64,000 nucleotides of DNA. Source: Phytomonospora endophytica (lineage in GTDB: Bacteria; Actinomycetota; Actinomycetes; Mycobacteriales; Micromonosporaceae). Shown in pieces: positions 54,401 through 63,533 of this stretch (the stretch's first letter is position 1; the number at the start of each line of letters is the position of its first letter). The notes under the pieces were generated by a model. The model was not told where the DNA came from. It made no database searches and saw only the letters and a list, made by a program, of their open reading frames with translations. The stretch spans positions 150,496 through 214,495 of the forward strand of contig NZ_JACHGT010000017.1 in NCBI RefSeq assembly GCF_014202425.1, written 5' to 3'. The position numbers were made by a program, and so were the translations under genes.

Positions 54401-54586
54401 CTTGGCCAGCAGTCTCGCGGCAAGTACCCCGGCGGCTCGGTCGAGCTCCGCGTATGTGACGCGCCGTTCGCCCTGTTCCAAGGCCACCCGGTCAGGGGAT
54501 CTCACCGCCTGTTCTTCGATGAGCCCGTGTACGGTCGCGGGCGGCCAAGCTCGCGTCGGCCCGTGACCGAACCTCGTCGCCGTCAT
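51476..54586 (-). CDS. Nonribosomal peptide synthetase, A-PCP-C
   Basis: The 1036-residue protein has an adenylation domain (about 1-505: YTSGSTGRPKGVMLPH core A3, FDVSVCDLL A4, NTYGPTE A5, NSNGKVDRPAL A10). A carrier domain follows with Ser in DLGGTSLQATQ near 560, then a C-terminal condensation domain with intact HHxxxDG (HHLVFDG). My hand-aligned specificity residues are D-V-C-V-A-I-T-V-L-K, which match no standard code I know. Ending with a C domain means that its product is passed to, or accepted from, a carrier on another protein. Last gene of the operon; ATG overlaps the kinase stop (ATGA). Confidence 0.9.
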   Translation of the reverse strand: MTATRFGHGPTRAWPPATVHGLIEEQAVRSPDRVALEQGERRVTYAELDRAAGVLAARLLAKGVTPGSVVGILVERSPETAVAILGVLKCGAAYLPLDPTHPEERVEYIVGHAGPMFVLTGTNMDRRLPAGVEAVPLMAPDVEGGNVAPSTGGLLDPAHLAYVMYTSGSTGRPKGVMLPHSAVVNFIRTAAEDFTLTARTRFLQFTTYTFDVSVCDLLAPLAAGSTVVFPPADTDLASAELLSLMRVSAVTHAIVTPSLLAVLPDAELPDLCTLAVIGEACTRDVAVRWGRGRRFLNTYGPTEAAVLCSFGEHLPAQGPPPIGLPTANVDLFVLDERGDVVSPGTVGELWIGGRGLARGYLGAPALTADRFRPDAYSGRSGARLYGSGDLVHWLPDGELAYVGRVDDQVKVRGFRVEPGEIEEALVALPEVRAAAVIVNGDGAGAKLVAFVVSDGFSTEELRAGLRPVLPQYMIPSVFIAMDTLPVNSNGKVDRPALRAVALPEGRAGLPYSAPRGVLEEDLARVWSAVLVVDPVGRDDRFMDLGGTSLQATQVVSRVRAELGLHVTVRALFEAQTIARLAPALQDAAPGRVLPAVRRGAGAAVPSVAQQALWLDCEMRPELSVAYNMPAVLRIRGELDVGALRAALGDLLARHDALRTGFCFDGWKLAARVVDAAEPELLLIDAVSEAEAFEVARGMAARPFELGNPPLVRSVLVRLAPGDHLLVTVFHHLVFDGWSLRVWDDDLAACYAARVAGRVPRLSAPVLRFADFAHWEEETESAGAMSEGVSYWRRQLTGAPSVLDLPTDHRRPAESSSRGGQVRRPVDAELHKGIAALAQEAGATAYAVHVTALAVVLAGLTGRSELLIGSPVAGRPSAALEKAIGYFVNTVPLRVRLDAARTFGQTVASVGWTVVDALEHQYVPFSRIVREAEVERAVGGRPLIQVVLTYQGIRRPSAGLSGLVVERVALHNGTCKFDLMLDVEDVLDGGLLSLDFDVDLFTTVTAERLIDEYLAVLRAAIADPRLPVSHVLPGFEG

Positions 54587-55596
54587 ACCGGCACGCCCTG
54601 CGAGTGCCGCAGGTCGGCGACGCCGGTCCGCCGGAGCCAGTCGGTGCTGAAACCGGCGGCCGACGGCATGCTCGGAATCTCGGGGACGAACTGGTAGGAG
54701 TTCGAAATGCCTATCGACTCCAGTTCCCGCCGGCAGAGCTCCGCCGCCTTGTCCGCAGCCGGATCACGCTTGTCGAACATGATGCCGGCCACCTTGCCGC
54801 TGTGTGCGACCTGGACGCCGACGGCGCCGACCGCGTCGGCGATCCCGCACAGCTCCGCGAATTGCGGCACGGGCAGGAACCGCTGGTTCATCTGAGCGCT
54901 CAGCGTCGCGATCCGTCCCAGCAGCACCGCATCGGACCGCCGCGCGGCATGGCGCAACCCGCCCAGCATCACGTTCATCCGGGCGATCTCGTCATCGGTG
55001 TAACGCGCCGGCGGCAGGCCGAGGGTATCGACTCCACCCGCCGGCCCGGTGTGGCAGCCGACTATCAGCAGCGGAGGCAACGCGGCCGCCAGCACCTCCA
55101 GCACCCTGCCCTCGCGATGAGCGAACAGCGTCACGGCACCCGGCAGCATCACCGAGTCCGACGCCGTTTCGGCGACCACGGCCAGGCGTGCGACCTCCAG
55201 CGCGCTGAGAGTCCGACCGGCGGCCGCCGCGACCGCACGGATCGTCGCGACGACATCGCAGGTCGACGTACCGACGCCGATGCCGGCCGGTGCATTGCTT
55301 CGAAGCGTGACCCGGCATCCTCCACCGACGCCGAGTGTCCGCAAAGCGAGTTCGGCGGCCGCGGCGGCCTTCCTCCTCGATGACGGAGACACGACTATGT
55401 CGGGCCGGAGGTGGTCGAGGACGACCGAAGCTTCCGCCACCACCTCGGGCGTCGGCAGGGTGACCAGGGCCCGCACCAGGCGACCCGCGATCCGAAACGT
55501 TCCCTGAAGAATCTCGCCGTGATGGCCGACGCACGAGTCCCTGCCGATGGAGCGCGCTGGAACGGCCATGGATTCGGTATTTCGCGTGGAAGTCAT
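54583..55596 (-). CDS. GHMP kinase, PduX-like (threonine kinase type)
   Basis: The 337-residue small-molecule kinase begins with a GHHGEILQG motif near residue 24, the variant of CGELVQG in PduX-type L-threonine kinases, followed by the ATP loop [18 protein letters not shown] near 104. It would phosphorylate a hydroxy amino acid such as Thr or Ser. Phospho-amino acids can be turned into diamino acids by beta-elimination/replacement, a plausible role in an NRPS operon, though no such PLP enzyme is in the window. It overlaps both neighbours by 4 nt, so it is firmly part of the operon. Confidence 0.75.
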   Translation of the reverse strand: MTSTRNTESMAVPARSIGRDSCVGHHGEILQGTFRIAGRLVRALVTLPTPEVVAEASVVLDHLRPDIVVSPSSRRKAAAAAELALRTLGVGGGCRVTLRSNAPAGIGVGTSTCDVVATIRAVAAAAGRTLSALEVARLAVVAETASDSVMLPGAVTLFAHREGRVLEVLAAALPPLLIVGCHTGPAGGVDTLGLPPARYTDDEIARMNVMLGGLRHAARRSDAVLLGRIATLSAQMNQRFLPVPQFAELCGIADAVGAVGVQVAHSGKVAGIMFDKRDPAADKAAELCRRELESIGISNSYQFVPEIPSMPSAAGFSTDWLRRTGVADLRHSQGVPV

Positions 55597-57164
55597 GAAC
55601 GCCCTTGTCGATGAGGAGACCGCTCAAGGTCGGGAATGGATACCTGAGGTACGACAGGCCCTCTCGTCACGTCCGGTGCCGGCAACGCACCGCGATCCAG
55701 CTTGCCGTTCGGCGCGAGCGGAAGCCTGGGGAGGTGCACGAACGCACCCGGGTGCATGTATCGGGGCAGGGTCCGACCGAGGAACGCGCGCAACGTGACC
55801 GAGCTGGGCGGCGGGCCGACCGGCACGATGTAGGCGACCAGCCGTTGCTGCTCTGGGCGCGGATCCGGCTCGACGACGGCGGCGGCGATCCCCGGGTGCG
55901 CGGTCAGCGCCGCCTCGATCTCGCCCAGCTCGATCCGGAAGCCGCGCACCTTGACCTGGCGATCGGTCCGGCCGAGGAACTCGACGGAGCCGTCGGCGCG
56001 CAGGCACGCCCGGTCGCCGGTGCGGTAGAGCCGGCCCGAACCGAAAGGGTCGGGCACGAACCGCGACGCGGTGAGCGCCGGGCGGTGCAAATAGCCCCGG
56101 GTCACCCCATTCCCGCCGATATAGATCTCGCCCGGCACGTCGATGGGCGTCACACGGAGATCCTCGTCCAGGAGATGTTCCGACGTCTCGGTGATCGGCG
56201 TGCCCAATGGGATGCGGGTAAGGCTCCCGTCCCCAGGGCGCACGAGATACCAGGACGACCACACGGTAGTCTCCGTCGGCCCGTACACCTGGATGAGCCG
56301 TTGCGGTTTCGAGGCTTCGAGCACTCTCATCACCCCGGCCGTATCGGCGACCTGCCCCCCGAAGACGAGCGCTTGCAGGCCCCTGGCGAAGTCCGGCGCC
56401 TCTGTCGACAGCTCGTACAGCAGCGCGGCCGTGACGTAGAGGATCGAGACACGCAGTCGGCGCAACTCCGGACCGAGCCGGTGCGGCGTCAACAGGACCT
56501 CGCGGGGCATCACGGCGATCCGTGCGCCGTGTGCCAGCGCGGCCCACACCTCGAAAGTCACCGCGTCGAATGCGGGACTCGAAGCGAGGGCGAGGCATTC
56601 GTGCTCGTCGACACGCATGTATTCGATGCTGTCCACCAACCAGGTCACCGCGCTGTGCTGGACGGCGACGCCCTTCGGCTCCCCCGTGGACCCGGAGGTG
56701 TAAATGACGTACGCGAGATTCCCGGGAGCAACGTCGATGTCGACGGCGCCCGCGGACCAATCCGCAGAAGGGGCGTCTTCGTCGATGTACAGCACGCCCA
56801 GCCCGGGCCCGTTGGGCAGGCACTCGGCGAGTTCTCTGCTCGTCAGTACCCATCGCGCCCGCGTGTCGGCCAGGATGAACGCCAATCGCCGGGCGGGATA
56901 GTCCGCGTCCAACGGTACGTAGGCCCCACCGGCCTTCAGCACGGCGAGCATCGCGACGACGAGCTCCGCCGACCTGTCCAGACACACGGCGACCAAGTGG
57001 TCGGGTCCCACCCCCTCGGCGCGCAGTCGGGCGGCGATCCGATCGGCCCTGCTGTTCAGCTGGCCGTACGTCAGCCTGACCGCTCCGTCCTCGACGGCGA
57101 TGGCATCGGGATGTAAGGTCGCGCGGTCCCGCACCAGCCGGTGCACCAGACGGTTCGCGTTCAC
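55593..57164 (-). CDS. Stand-alone NRPS adenylation domain
   Basis: The 523-residue amino acid-activating enzyme has all core motifs: [16 protein letters not shown] (A3), [10 protein letters not shown] (A5), [20 protein letters not shown] (A7/A8) and [13 protein letters not shown] (A10 Lys). No carrier domain follows. My hand-aligned specificity residues D-A-F-Y-V-G-V-V-W-K resemble codes of domains for aliphatic residues, but this is only indicative. It probably loads the free-standing carrier protein two genes upstream. GTG start overlapping the carbamoyltransferase stop. Confidence 0.88.
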   Translation of the reverse strand: MNANRLVHRLVRDRATLHPDAIAVEDGAVRLTYGQLNSRADRIAARLRAEGVGPDHLVAVCLDRSAELVVAMLAVLKAGGAYVPLDADYPARRLAFILADTRARWVLTSRELAECLPNGPGLGVLYIDEDAPSADWSAGAVDIDVAPGNLAYVIYTSGSTGEPKGVAVQHSAVTWLVDSIEYMRVDEHECLALASSPAFDAVTFEVWAALAHGARIAVMPREVLLTPHRLGPELRRLRVSILYVTAALLYELSTEAPDFARGLQALVFGGQVADTAGVMRVLEASKPQRLIQVYGPTETTVWSSWYLVRPGDGSLTRIPLGTPITETSEHLLDEDLRVTPIDVPGEIYIGGNGVTRGYLHRPALTASRFVPDPFGSGRLYRTGDRACLRADGSVEFLGRTDRQVKVRGFRIELGEIEAALTAHPGIAAAVVEPDPRPEQQRLVAYIVPVGPPPSSVTLRAFLGRTLPRYMHPGAFVHLPRLPLAPNGKLDRGALPAPDVTRGPVVPQVSIPDLERSPHRQGRS

Positions 57165-58108
57165 GCCGGGTCCCCGGTCTCGGTGCCGACGCACCATTCG
57201 AGGATGGCCATCGCCGCCGTCATCTTGTGGTACGCCTGCCGGAACGCGCGACTCTGCGGGCCGTCCAACACCGCGTCGTCGACGTCTCCGCCACGGACGG
57301 CGGGAAGATCGTGCATGAAGATGGTGTCGTCGCCCGATACCCGCTTCATGAGTTCCTGCGTCACCCGGTACGGGGTGAAGCCCAGCTGCCAGTTCGGATC
57401 GGCCTTCGCCACGCCCATCGTCTGCCAGCGACTCGTGTAGACGACGTTGACGTCGGTCGGCGCGTCGTCGAGCTCGAATCGCTGTTCCACGATCCCGCCG
57501 TTGTCGCCGGCGAGGCGCCCGGCGATCTCCAGACTGTCGGCCGGCAGACCGTAACCCCGGGGGCTCAGGACTGTCAGCCGGGCCCCGCGTATCCGGCCAA
57601 GGGTGAACGCCAGTGCCGCGGCGGTGCTATTGCCTTCGCCGACATAGAGCACATGCACGCCGCCGAGGTCGCCGAACTCCTCGGTGATGGTGGTCAGATC
57701 CGCGATGGCCTGCGTGGGATGTTCGTGGGCGGTGAGCGCGTTGATCACGGCCATCTGGTTCTGGTCTGTCAGTTCGCGCAGTTCCTCCATGGTGTCGTTC
57801 GTCCGCGCGACGAAACCGTCCAGGTAGCCGGACAGGACCTGTGTCGTGTCACCCCACGTTTCACCGGTCGTGACCTGAAGGTCGTTGGGACCGAAGGTGA
57901 CCACCTGCGCGCCGAGGCGCAGGGCACCGGTCCAGAAGGCCGTCCTGGTGCGGGTGGAGGATCGCCGGAAATAGAGTCCCACGAGTTTCCCTGTCAAGGT
58001 CTGCCGAACCCGCCCATGCCCGAATTCAACGGCCCGGTCGACCAGGGCTCGCAGTACGTCGTTGGAGACATCGTTGGTGGAGATGAAGTGATTGGCCATG
58101 CCGGTCAC
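57161..58108 (-). CDS. Amino acid carbamoyltransferase (OTCase-like)
   Basis: The 315-residue aspartate/ornithine carbamoyltransferase-superfamily enzyme has the carbamoyl-phosphate site [12 protein letters not shown] near residue 48 and HPTQAIADL near 129. The ornithine-binding HCLP motif of true OTCases reads [12 protein letters not shown] here, so the Cys is replaced by Asp and the substrate is probably not ornithine. In NRPS clusters such enzymes form ureido groups on amino acids (for example VioL in viomycin biosynthesis). Overlaps the A-domain gene by 4 nt. Confidence 0.85.
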   Translation of the reverse strand: MTGMANHFISTNDVSNDVLRALVDRAVEFGHGRVRQTLTGKLVGLYFRRSSTRTRTAFWTGALRLGAQVVTFGPNDLQVTTGETWGDTTQVLSGYLDGFVARTNDTMEELRELTDQNQMAVINALTAHEHPTQAIADLTTITEEFGDLGGVHVLYVGEGNSTAAALAFTLGRIRGARLTVLSPRGYGLPADSLEIAGRLAGDNGGIVEQRFELDDAPTDVNVVYTSRWQTMGVAKADPNWQLGFTPYRVTQELMKRVSGDDTIFMHDLPAVRGGDVDDAVLDGPQSRAFRQAYHKMTAAMAILEWCVGTETGDPA

Positions 58109-58148
58109 CCGTTTCAGACAGCAGGAGTAAGGGAGATGTCGGGGAGGA

Positions 58149-58694
58149 TCACGCCTTCTCGGCCGCTCGGGCGTCGATCCGGCGGAGCAGTGAGTTGACG
58201 GTGGGAGCCTGGAACAGATCGCGGAAACCGACCTCGATCCCCAGACGCGTTCGAATGCGTCCGATCAGGCGGACTATCAGCAGCGAGTGGCCGCCCAGCG
58301 CGAACAAGTCGTCGTCGACGCCGACCGCCGGCGCCTGGAGGACCTCGGCGAACAGCTCGCACAGCACGGTCGCCCGGTCCGAGGCCGCCGGTGCTTCGGC
58401 GTCGACGTCGTTCAGTTTGTGCAGCAGCACATCGAACACGGTGAGCGAGGACGGGACCAGGTGCTCCGGGACCCGGTCGGTGACCCAGGCGAGCAGTTCC
58501 TCCGACGAGACCGACGCGGGTGAACGCGCCACGACGTGGGCGGAGTACCTCCTCGATCCCGAGGGCGTGCCCGTCGCGGTGACCGACACCCGAGCGACCG
58601 CCTCATGCTTCGCCAACGCGGCCTCGATCTCGACACTCTCGGCTTGAGACTCCGTACTACCGGTGTCCAACGCCGGCTTCTCGCTCGTGCTCAT
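58149..58694 (-). CDS. Carrier protein with degenerate adenylation C-terminal subdomain
   Basis: The 181-residue protein has a first half (VEIEAALAKHEAVARVSVTA, then LLAWVTDRVPEHLVPSSL) that is the small C-terminal subdomain of an A domain. The A10 motif, normally PNGKVDR, reads LHKLNDVDAEA, so the catalytic Lys is out of place. The second half is a PCP with Ser in LFALGGHSLLIVRLIGRI. The start is the second of two ATGs, 8 nt after AAGGAGG. It probably carries an aminoacyl group loaded by the stand-alone A domain for modification. The A-like half may serve as a docking or recognition module. Confidence 0.78.
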   Translation of the reverse strand: MSTSEKPALDTGSTESQAESVEIEAALAKHEAVARVSVTATGTPSGSRRYSAHVVARSPASVSSEELLAWVTDRVPEHLVPSSLTVFDVLLHKLNDVDAEAPAASDRATVLCELFAEVLQAPAVGVDDDLFALGGHSLLIVRLIGRIRTRLGIEVGFRDLFQAPTVNSLLRRIDARAAEKA

Positions 58695-58719
58695 GGTCAT
58701 CGCCTCCTTGGGGTGCGTG

Positions 58720-61700
58720 TCACGGACCAGTCAGCGCCGTATCGACGAGCTCGGTCAGCTGATGAATGGTGTCGGCCTGGAACATGCCGTGATGGGTGCT
58801 GTCGATGGTTCGAACTTCGAGTGCCGGATACCGTGCACGCCAGGCCGTCTCGATCTCCACGACCCTGGGTGATCCGGGTTTTCCGGCCACAATGAGCACT
58901 GCCCTGCCCGCATATCCGGGCGCCGGCTCGTCGATGGACGCCGCCGAGATCATGGCCTCGTTGAGGACCGTCCGCTGGTGCAGTAGGCGACGAAGCGAGG
59001 ACGAGGACAGGGCGATCGCGTCGGCTGGGAGTTCGGCCTCACGGAGTCGACGAGCGATCTCCTCCGCGCTGTCGGCGCGGGCGAGCGACTCCAGGGCCGC
59101 TCGGCGGAGCAGTCGTTCGGGGAGGTCCGCCGGGCGAGGCGGCACCGCGTCGATGAGCACGAGCCTCCGGAGCGTGCCGCCGCCGGCGGTCAGTCGGTCG
59201 GCGACCCCTGCGGCGATCACCCCGCCCATCGAGTATCCGATCAGGGACAACGTTTGACCACCGGACCGCCGGATGATCTCCGTGTACCGGCCCAGCAGGT
59301 CGGCCAGCGCGGTGCCGGACGGGAGCATTCCGGTGACGGTCATCCCATACCAGGGCAGATCGCCGCGCGTCTTCGACGTCAATGCGGCGAAGTGGCTGAG
59401 CGAGCCGGTCCCGTCGTGGAATGCGACGATCCGCTCGTCAGCGCGCTGCCGAGCCGTGAGCCGGATCGGGACCATGCGTGCGACATCGGCACCGGCGGCC
59501 GATGGCACCGGCGGATGCGCGCAACGGCGGGCCTGGTCGCGGACGGTGGCCACGTGCATCATGGCGTTGAGGGACAGGTCGGCGCCGAAGTCCGTTCGCA
59601 GCCGGTTCCAGACGGCGGCGAGTTGGAGCGAATCACCGCCGAGCGCGAAAAAGTCATCGTCGACTGTGGCGGGCCCAGTCCCGAGCACCTCACACCACAA
59701 GGCCGCGACGGAGACCTCCTCCGGGCTGACCGGGGGCCGGGACTCGACCAGCGCCTGCTCCGCGGGGACCATCGATCCCAGCGTCCGCCGGTCCAGTTTC
59801 CCGTTCGGCAGCCGGGGCAGAGCTCCGACACCCACAACGCGATCGGGTACGAGCGCCGGGGGCAACTGGTGTCGGACGGCGCGTCGAACCATCTCGACGT
59901 CCGCGCCCTCATCAAGGACCACGAAGGCCGCGATCCTCTTCCTCCGGTCACCGGTCACGACCGCCGCCGCCGCGCGCACACCTGGAACGCCGAGCATCGC
60001 CGCATCGACCTCGGCGAGATCAAGACGCACACCGTTCACCTTGATCTGGTTGTCGCGACGGCCGATGAACATGAGCGTGCTGTCGTCGAGCTGCCGGGCG
60101 AAGTCCCCGGTCGCGTACATCCTCCCGCCGGCGCTCCCTCCGAGGGCGCAGGGCAGGAACGCCGCCGCCGTCTCCCGGGGCTGACGGTGGTAGCCCCGAG
60201 AAACCCCCGGCCCGCCCACATGGATCTGCCCGACAGCGCCTTGTGGGACGGGGCGGAGAAGCTCGTCGAGCAGGTGCACCGCGTAGTTCGGCAGCGGCTG
60301 TCCCAACGGGAGGATGGCGCCATCAGCGCCACCGTCAGTATCCGTGTGCCAAGCGAGGGAGGCCGCCAGCGACGACTCCGTGGGCCCGTACATGCTCGCG
60401 ACTCTGCAACCGAGCCGGGATGCGGTGCGCGCGGCGAGCGACACCCGCAGCGACTCCCCGCAGGTGACCAGGGCACGCACGGCGTCATCGCCGCCGAGGT
60501 GCTCCACCAGCCGTTCGAGCAGCGAAGGCACGATCGCGGGTACCACGGTGACCCTCGCATCGTGCAGACATCGCGCGAGCAGGGACGGCACCCGGCTCTC
60601 CTCGTCGCCGATCATGGCGACCCGCGCCCCATGGGCCAACGCGCTGAAGATCTCACGCACCGACGGGTCGAAACTGACCGAGGTCAAGGCGGACACGACA
60701 TCCTCAGGGACCAGTGCGAGCATCTCGCCCACCCCGAGCACGTGATTGACGACGCCCCGGTGCGGAACGGCGACACCCTTGGGAGCGCCCGTGGACCCCG
60801 AGGTGAACACCGTGTAAGCGAGGTCCAGCGGATCAACGGCGAGCCGTGGCCGGGAATCCTCCTCCTCTCCGAGGGCGGGGTCGTCCACCATCAAGCACTC
60901 CCGGTGCGCGTCCCCGGACGACCATGCTCGGCTGTCCTCCCCCAGCTCTGAATGCGTCACGACGGCAACGAGTCCGGACCGCGCCACCATCGCGTTGAGG
61001 CGGGCACGCGGATAGCGGGGATCCAAAGGAACATAGGCGCAGCCGGCCTTGAGCACTCCCAGTATCGCCACGACCAGGTCCGCCCCCCGCGGGAGATGGA
61101 TCCCGACCGCCGATCGAGGCGAAACACCCTGCCGCCGTAGTCGGTGCGCGATCCGGTTCGCACGGACATCGAGATCTCGGTAGGTGGTGACCCCATGCCG
61201 GGTCTGCACGGCCACGGCCTCGGGAGCACGGTCGCACCGGGCCTCGACCAGCCCGTGCAAGGTCGCTCGGCCCCGGTCGACGTACCGGCCGTCCTGCCGC
61301 GCCGGTGCCCGCGAAGGCGGCTCGAACGCGCCGAGGGCGGCCCCCGGCCTGCGGGCTACGTGCTCGACGGCAGTGGCGAAACGTTCGGCCAGCAGCCCCA
61401 CCTCAGACCCTTCCAGCACCGCGGGGTCGTACCTGTACTCGACCGCCAGGGACGGCGCCACCCCGACCGACAACGTGAGCGGGAACCCGTTGTTCTCGAC
61501 GGTCCGCTCGAACGTGAGCCACCAGGCGTGCTCGTCCGGCACTCCGTGCGGATAGTTCTCCATCGTGATGATCGTGTCGAACAGCCGTCGGCTGCTGCTC
61601 GGAACACATCCGCGGACCGCCGACAGCGGTAGGCACTGCCACTCGCGCCGTTCCGCCTGCCGACGCTGAAACTCGCCCGCCCAGCGAGTGAAGGGCAGAT

Positions 61701-62580
61701 CCGGTCGGATCTCGATCCGTGCGGGCAGGGTGTTCATGAGCATTCCGACGATCGTGTCGCTGTGGACGAGTTCGGCCGGTCGGCCCGAGGTGGCGACACC
61801 GAACAGCACATCGCGTTCCTGGAGGTGGTCAGCCAGTGCCATGCCCCAACAGCTCTGGACGATGGTGCCGAGCGTCAGACCGTGGTCCCGGGCGACGGTC
61901 CGCAACTCGCGGCCGGTGTTCGCGGCCAGCTCCCACGAGATGGTCTCCGGTCGTCCGTAGCCCAGGTCCCCGGTACGGCTGACCAGGGTCGGATGACCGA
62001 CCGACGCCAGATCCGCCCGCCAGAAGTCCAGCGCGGCCCGGTCGTCAGTCGATCGCAACCACCGGAAGTAGTCGCCGTACCGGGCCCGTTGGACCGGTTG
62101 TGGCGCTCCGCTGAGCTCGCCGGCGACCTGGGCTGCACTCCACCCGTCCAGCGCCGCGTGGTGGAAACTCAGGATCAGGCGCCACCCGTCGGGTGCCCGA
62201 TGGGCGATGAGCCGGACGAGCGGACCGCGTTCCAGGTCGAAGCCCCGGTCGCGGTCTGCGGCCAGGCAATCGTCGAGCGTCAGGCACCGCTCGACGGCGA
62301 GGTCCGCCTGCGGGGCGGCGTCGACGATTTGGATGGGGGCACGCAGACCCCGCCAGGCGAATCGCGTCCTGAGGCCGTCGTGGCGCCGGACCACCGCCGC
62401 CCATGTGTCCGCGATGTCGTCGACGGTGAAGGAACCATTGACCAGGTAGACCTGCTGCACCATGTTGATCGACGTGTTCGACGGGTCCGTTTCCTGGCTC
62501 AGCATGCTCGCCTGCAAGGGGGCCAGCGGCAGGAGCTCCGCTATACCCGCCGCGGCGAGTCCGGTTGACGCGATGGTCAT
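58720..62580 (-). CDS. Nonribosomal peptide synthetase, C-A-PCP-TE (termination module)
   Basis: The 1286-residue protein has a condensation domain to about 430 (HH140-141, Asp145, Gly146 in SFHHAALDGWS) and an adenylation domain about 440-940 (FTSGSTGAPKGVAVPH, FDPSVREIF, MYGPTESS, RLPNGKLDRRTL). A carrier follows with Ser in FFALGGDSLQLA near 990, then a thioesterase with nucleophile Ser in LIGYSMGGVIA near 1130 and a His in THHGMF. The hand-aligned specificity code D-P-R-A-V-C-M-L-A-K fits no common residue, so a nonstandard amino acid is likely. The TE releases the finished peptide. It is a chain-terminating module placed mid-operon. Confidence 0.92.
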   Translation of the reverse strand: MTIASTGLAAAGIAELLPLAPLQASMLSQETDPSNTSINMVQQVYLVNGSFTVDDIADTWAAVVRRHDGLRTRFAWRGLRAPIQIVDAAPQADLAVERCLTLDDCLAADRDRGFDLERGPLVRLIAHRAPDGWRLILSFHHAALDGWSAAQVAGELSGAPQPVQRARYGDYFRWLRSTDDRAALDFWRADLASVGHPTLVSRTGDLGYGRPETISWELAANTGRELRTVARDHGLTLGTIVQSCWGMALADHLQERDVLFGVATSGRPAELVHSDTIVGMLMNTLPARIEIRPDLPFTRWAGEFQRRQAERREWQCLPLSAVRGCVPSSSRRLFDTIITMENYPHGVPDEHAWWLTFERTVENNGFPLTLSVGVAPSLAVEYRYDPAVLEGSEVGLLAERFATAVEHVARRPGAALGAFEPPSRAPARQDGRYVDRGRATLHGLVEARCDRAPEAVAVQTRHGVTTYRDLDVRANRIAHRLRRQGVSPRSAVGIHLPRGADLVVAILGVLKAGCAYVPLDPRYPRARLNAMVARSGLVAVVTHSELGEDSRAWSSGDAHRECLMVDDPALGEEEDSRPRLAVDPLDLAYTVFTSGSTGAPKGVAVPHRGVVNHVLGVGEMLALVPEDVVSALTSVSFDPSVREIFSALAHGARVAMIGDEESRVPSLLARCLHDARVTVVPAIVPSLLERLVEHLGGDDAVRALVTCGESLRVSLAARTASRLGCRVASMYGPTESSLAASLAWHTDTDGGADGAILPLGQPLPNYAVHLLDELLRPVPQGAVGQIHVGGPGVSRGYHRQPRETAAAFLPCALGGSAGGRMYATGDFARQLDDSTLMFIGRRDNQIKVNGVRLDLAEVDAAMLGVPGVRAAAAVVTGDRRKRIAAFVVLDEGADVEMVRRAVRHQLPPALVPDRVVGVGALPRLPNGKLDRRTLGSMVPAEQALVESRPPVSPEEVSVAALWCEVLGTGPATVDDDFFALGGDSLQLAAVWNRLRTDFGADLSLNAMMHVATVRDQARRCAHPPVPSAAGADVARMVPIRLTARQRADERIVAFHDGTGSLSHFAALTSKTRGDLPWYGMTVTGMLPSGTALADLLGRYTEIIRRSGGQTLSLIGYSMGGVIAAGVADRLTAGGGTLRRLVLIDAVPPRPADLPERLLRRAALESLARADSAEEIARRLREAELPADAIALSSSSLRRLLHQRTVLNEAMISAASIDEPAPGYAGRAVLIVAGKPGSPRVVEIETAWRARYPALEVRTIDSTHHGMFQADTIHQLTELVDTALTGP

Positions 62581-62581
62581 G

Positions 62582-63322
62582 TCAGTCCTCGACTCCGTCT
62601 CGGAGTGCCGCCAGCCTGCGGCGGATCACAGTGGCGTGCGAGGAGGGGAAGAAATGACCCGCATCGCACCGAAGATGGGTGAAGCCGTCCGCCGCCCGCT
62701 CACACCAGGCACCGACGGCTCCGGGAGCCGCCCACGGGTCCCGCGATCCGCTGAGCGCGAACAGGAGCGGGCGGACCGCGGGCAGCCGTGCGTCGTGGGT
62801 GTGCTGCTCGTCGAGCGCCAAGTCCGCCCGGATCGGCGACAGCAGATCGGCGGTCTCGCCCCGCCCGATTCCGGTCGGCAGTCCGCCGGCCTCGTCCAAC
62901 GCGGCCAGGAGAGCGGAATCCGGCAGGTCCTGGAGCCGCATTCCCTCGACAGGCAAGTGCGGTGCCTGCCGGCCTGCGACCGCCAGGATCTGGACCGAGT
63001 CCGGCTGGCCCAGGCGAAGGAGCGTCAGGTAGGCGAGCAGGGCACCGAAGCTGTGCCCGAACATGACCGTGAGACGCCCGTCCAGCATGGGTTCCAACTC
63101 CGCCGCCACCAGATCGACCGCCTCCCCGAGGTCGCCCATCGGCGGTTCGGCGAACCGGTCTTCACGCCCGGGCAGCCGCAACGCCGACACCGCGAACTCC
63201 TGCGACAACTCCCCGGCGAGCGGCGCTACCGAACCCACTCCGCCGCCGGCGCAAGGAAAGAGGAAAAGTTGGTGCGAGCTGTTCCGCTGCCCGCCTAGCG
63301 TGACCCAGACCCGCCTCGTCAT
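62582..63322 (-). CDS. Type II thioesterase
   Basis: The 246-residue GrsT/RifR-like alpha/beta hydrolase has LFLFPCAGGGVGSVAPLAG near residue 20 (oxyanion region), nucleophile Ser in MFGHSFGALLAY near 95 and catalytic His in DAGHFFPSSH near 228. It removes stalled or wrong acyl groups from carrier domains of the NRPS. The ATG start is 42 codons inside a longer open frame, chosen because family homology begins there. It sits between MbtH and the termination module. Confidence 0.9.
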   Translation of the reverse strand: MTRRVWVTLGGQRNSSHQLFLFPCAGGGVGSVAPLAGELSQEFAVSALRLPGREDRFAEPPMGDLGEAVDLVAAELEPMLDGRLTVMFGHSFGALLAYLTLLRLGQPDSVQILAVAGRQAPHLPVEGMRLQDLPDSALLAALDEAGGLPTGIGRGETADLLSPIRADLALDEQHTHDARLPAVRPLLFALSGSRDPWAAPGAVGAWCERAADGFTHLRCDAGHFFPSSHATVIRRRLAALRDGVED

Positions 63323-63338
63323 TCGGCTGCCCCCGGCG

Positions 63339-63533
63339 TCATCGGATGGACAGCGGGCGCATGTCCGTCCACACGACGTCGATGTGCGCGAGGCAGGCCT
63401 CGCGTGAGCCCGTGAACCCCTCGTGCCGCCAGCCGGTGGGCATAGCACGGGTCTCGGGCCAGATGGAGTACTGCTCCTCGTCGTTCAAGACAACGGCGAA
63501 CGTTCCCTGCGACGCGGTGGAGTCGGTGTTCAT
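63339..63533 (-). CDS. mbtH: MbtH-like protein
   Basis: The 64-residue NRPS accessory protein shows the family pattern: [20 protein letters not shown] with the conserved W, P and GW (PTGWRHEGF), and [13 protein letters not shown] at the end. It binds A domains and helps their folding or activity. Its ATG overlaps the stop of the upstream NRPS by 4 nt. Confidence 0.95.
   Translation of the reverse strand: MNTDSTASQGTFAVVLNDEEQYSIWPETRAMPTGWRHEGFTGSREACLAHIDVVWTDMRPLSIR

Noticed and set aside
57161..58108. Arginine biosynthesis ornithine carbamoyltransferase (argF)
   Set aside because: The HCLP motif is HDLP, and the gene is translationally coupled to NRPS genes, so a dedicated tailoring role is more likely.
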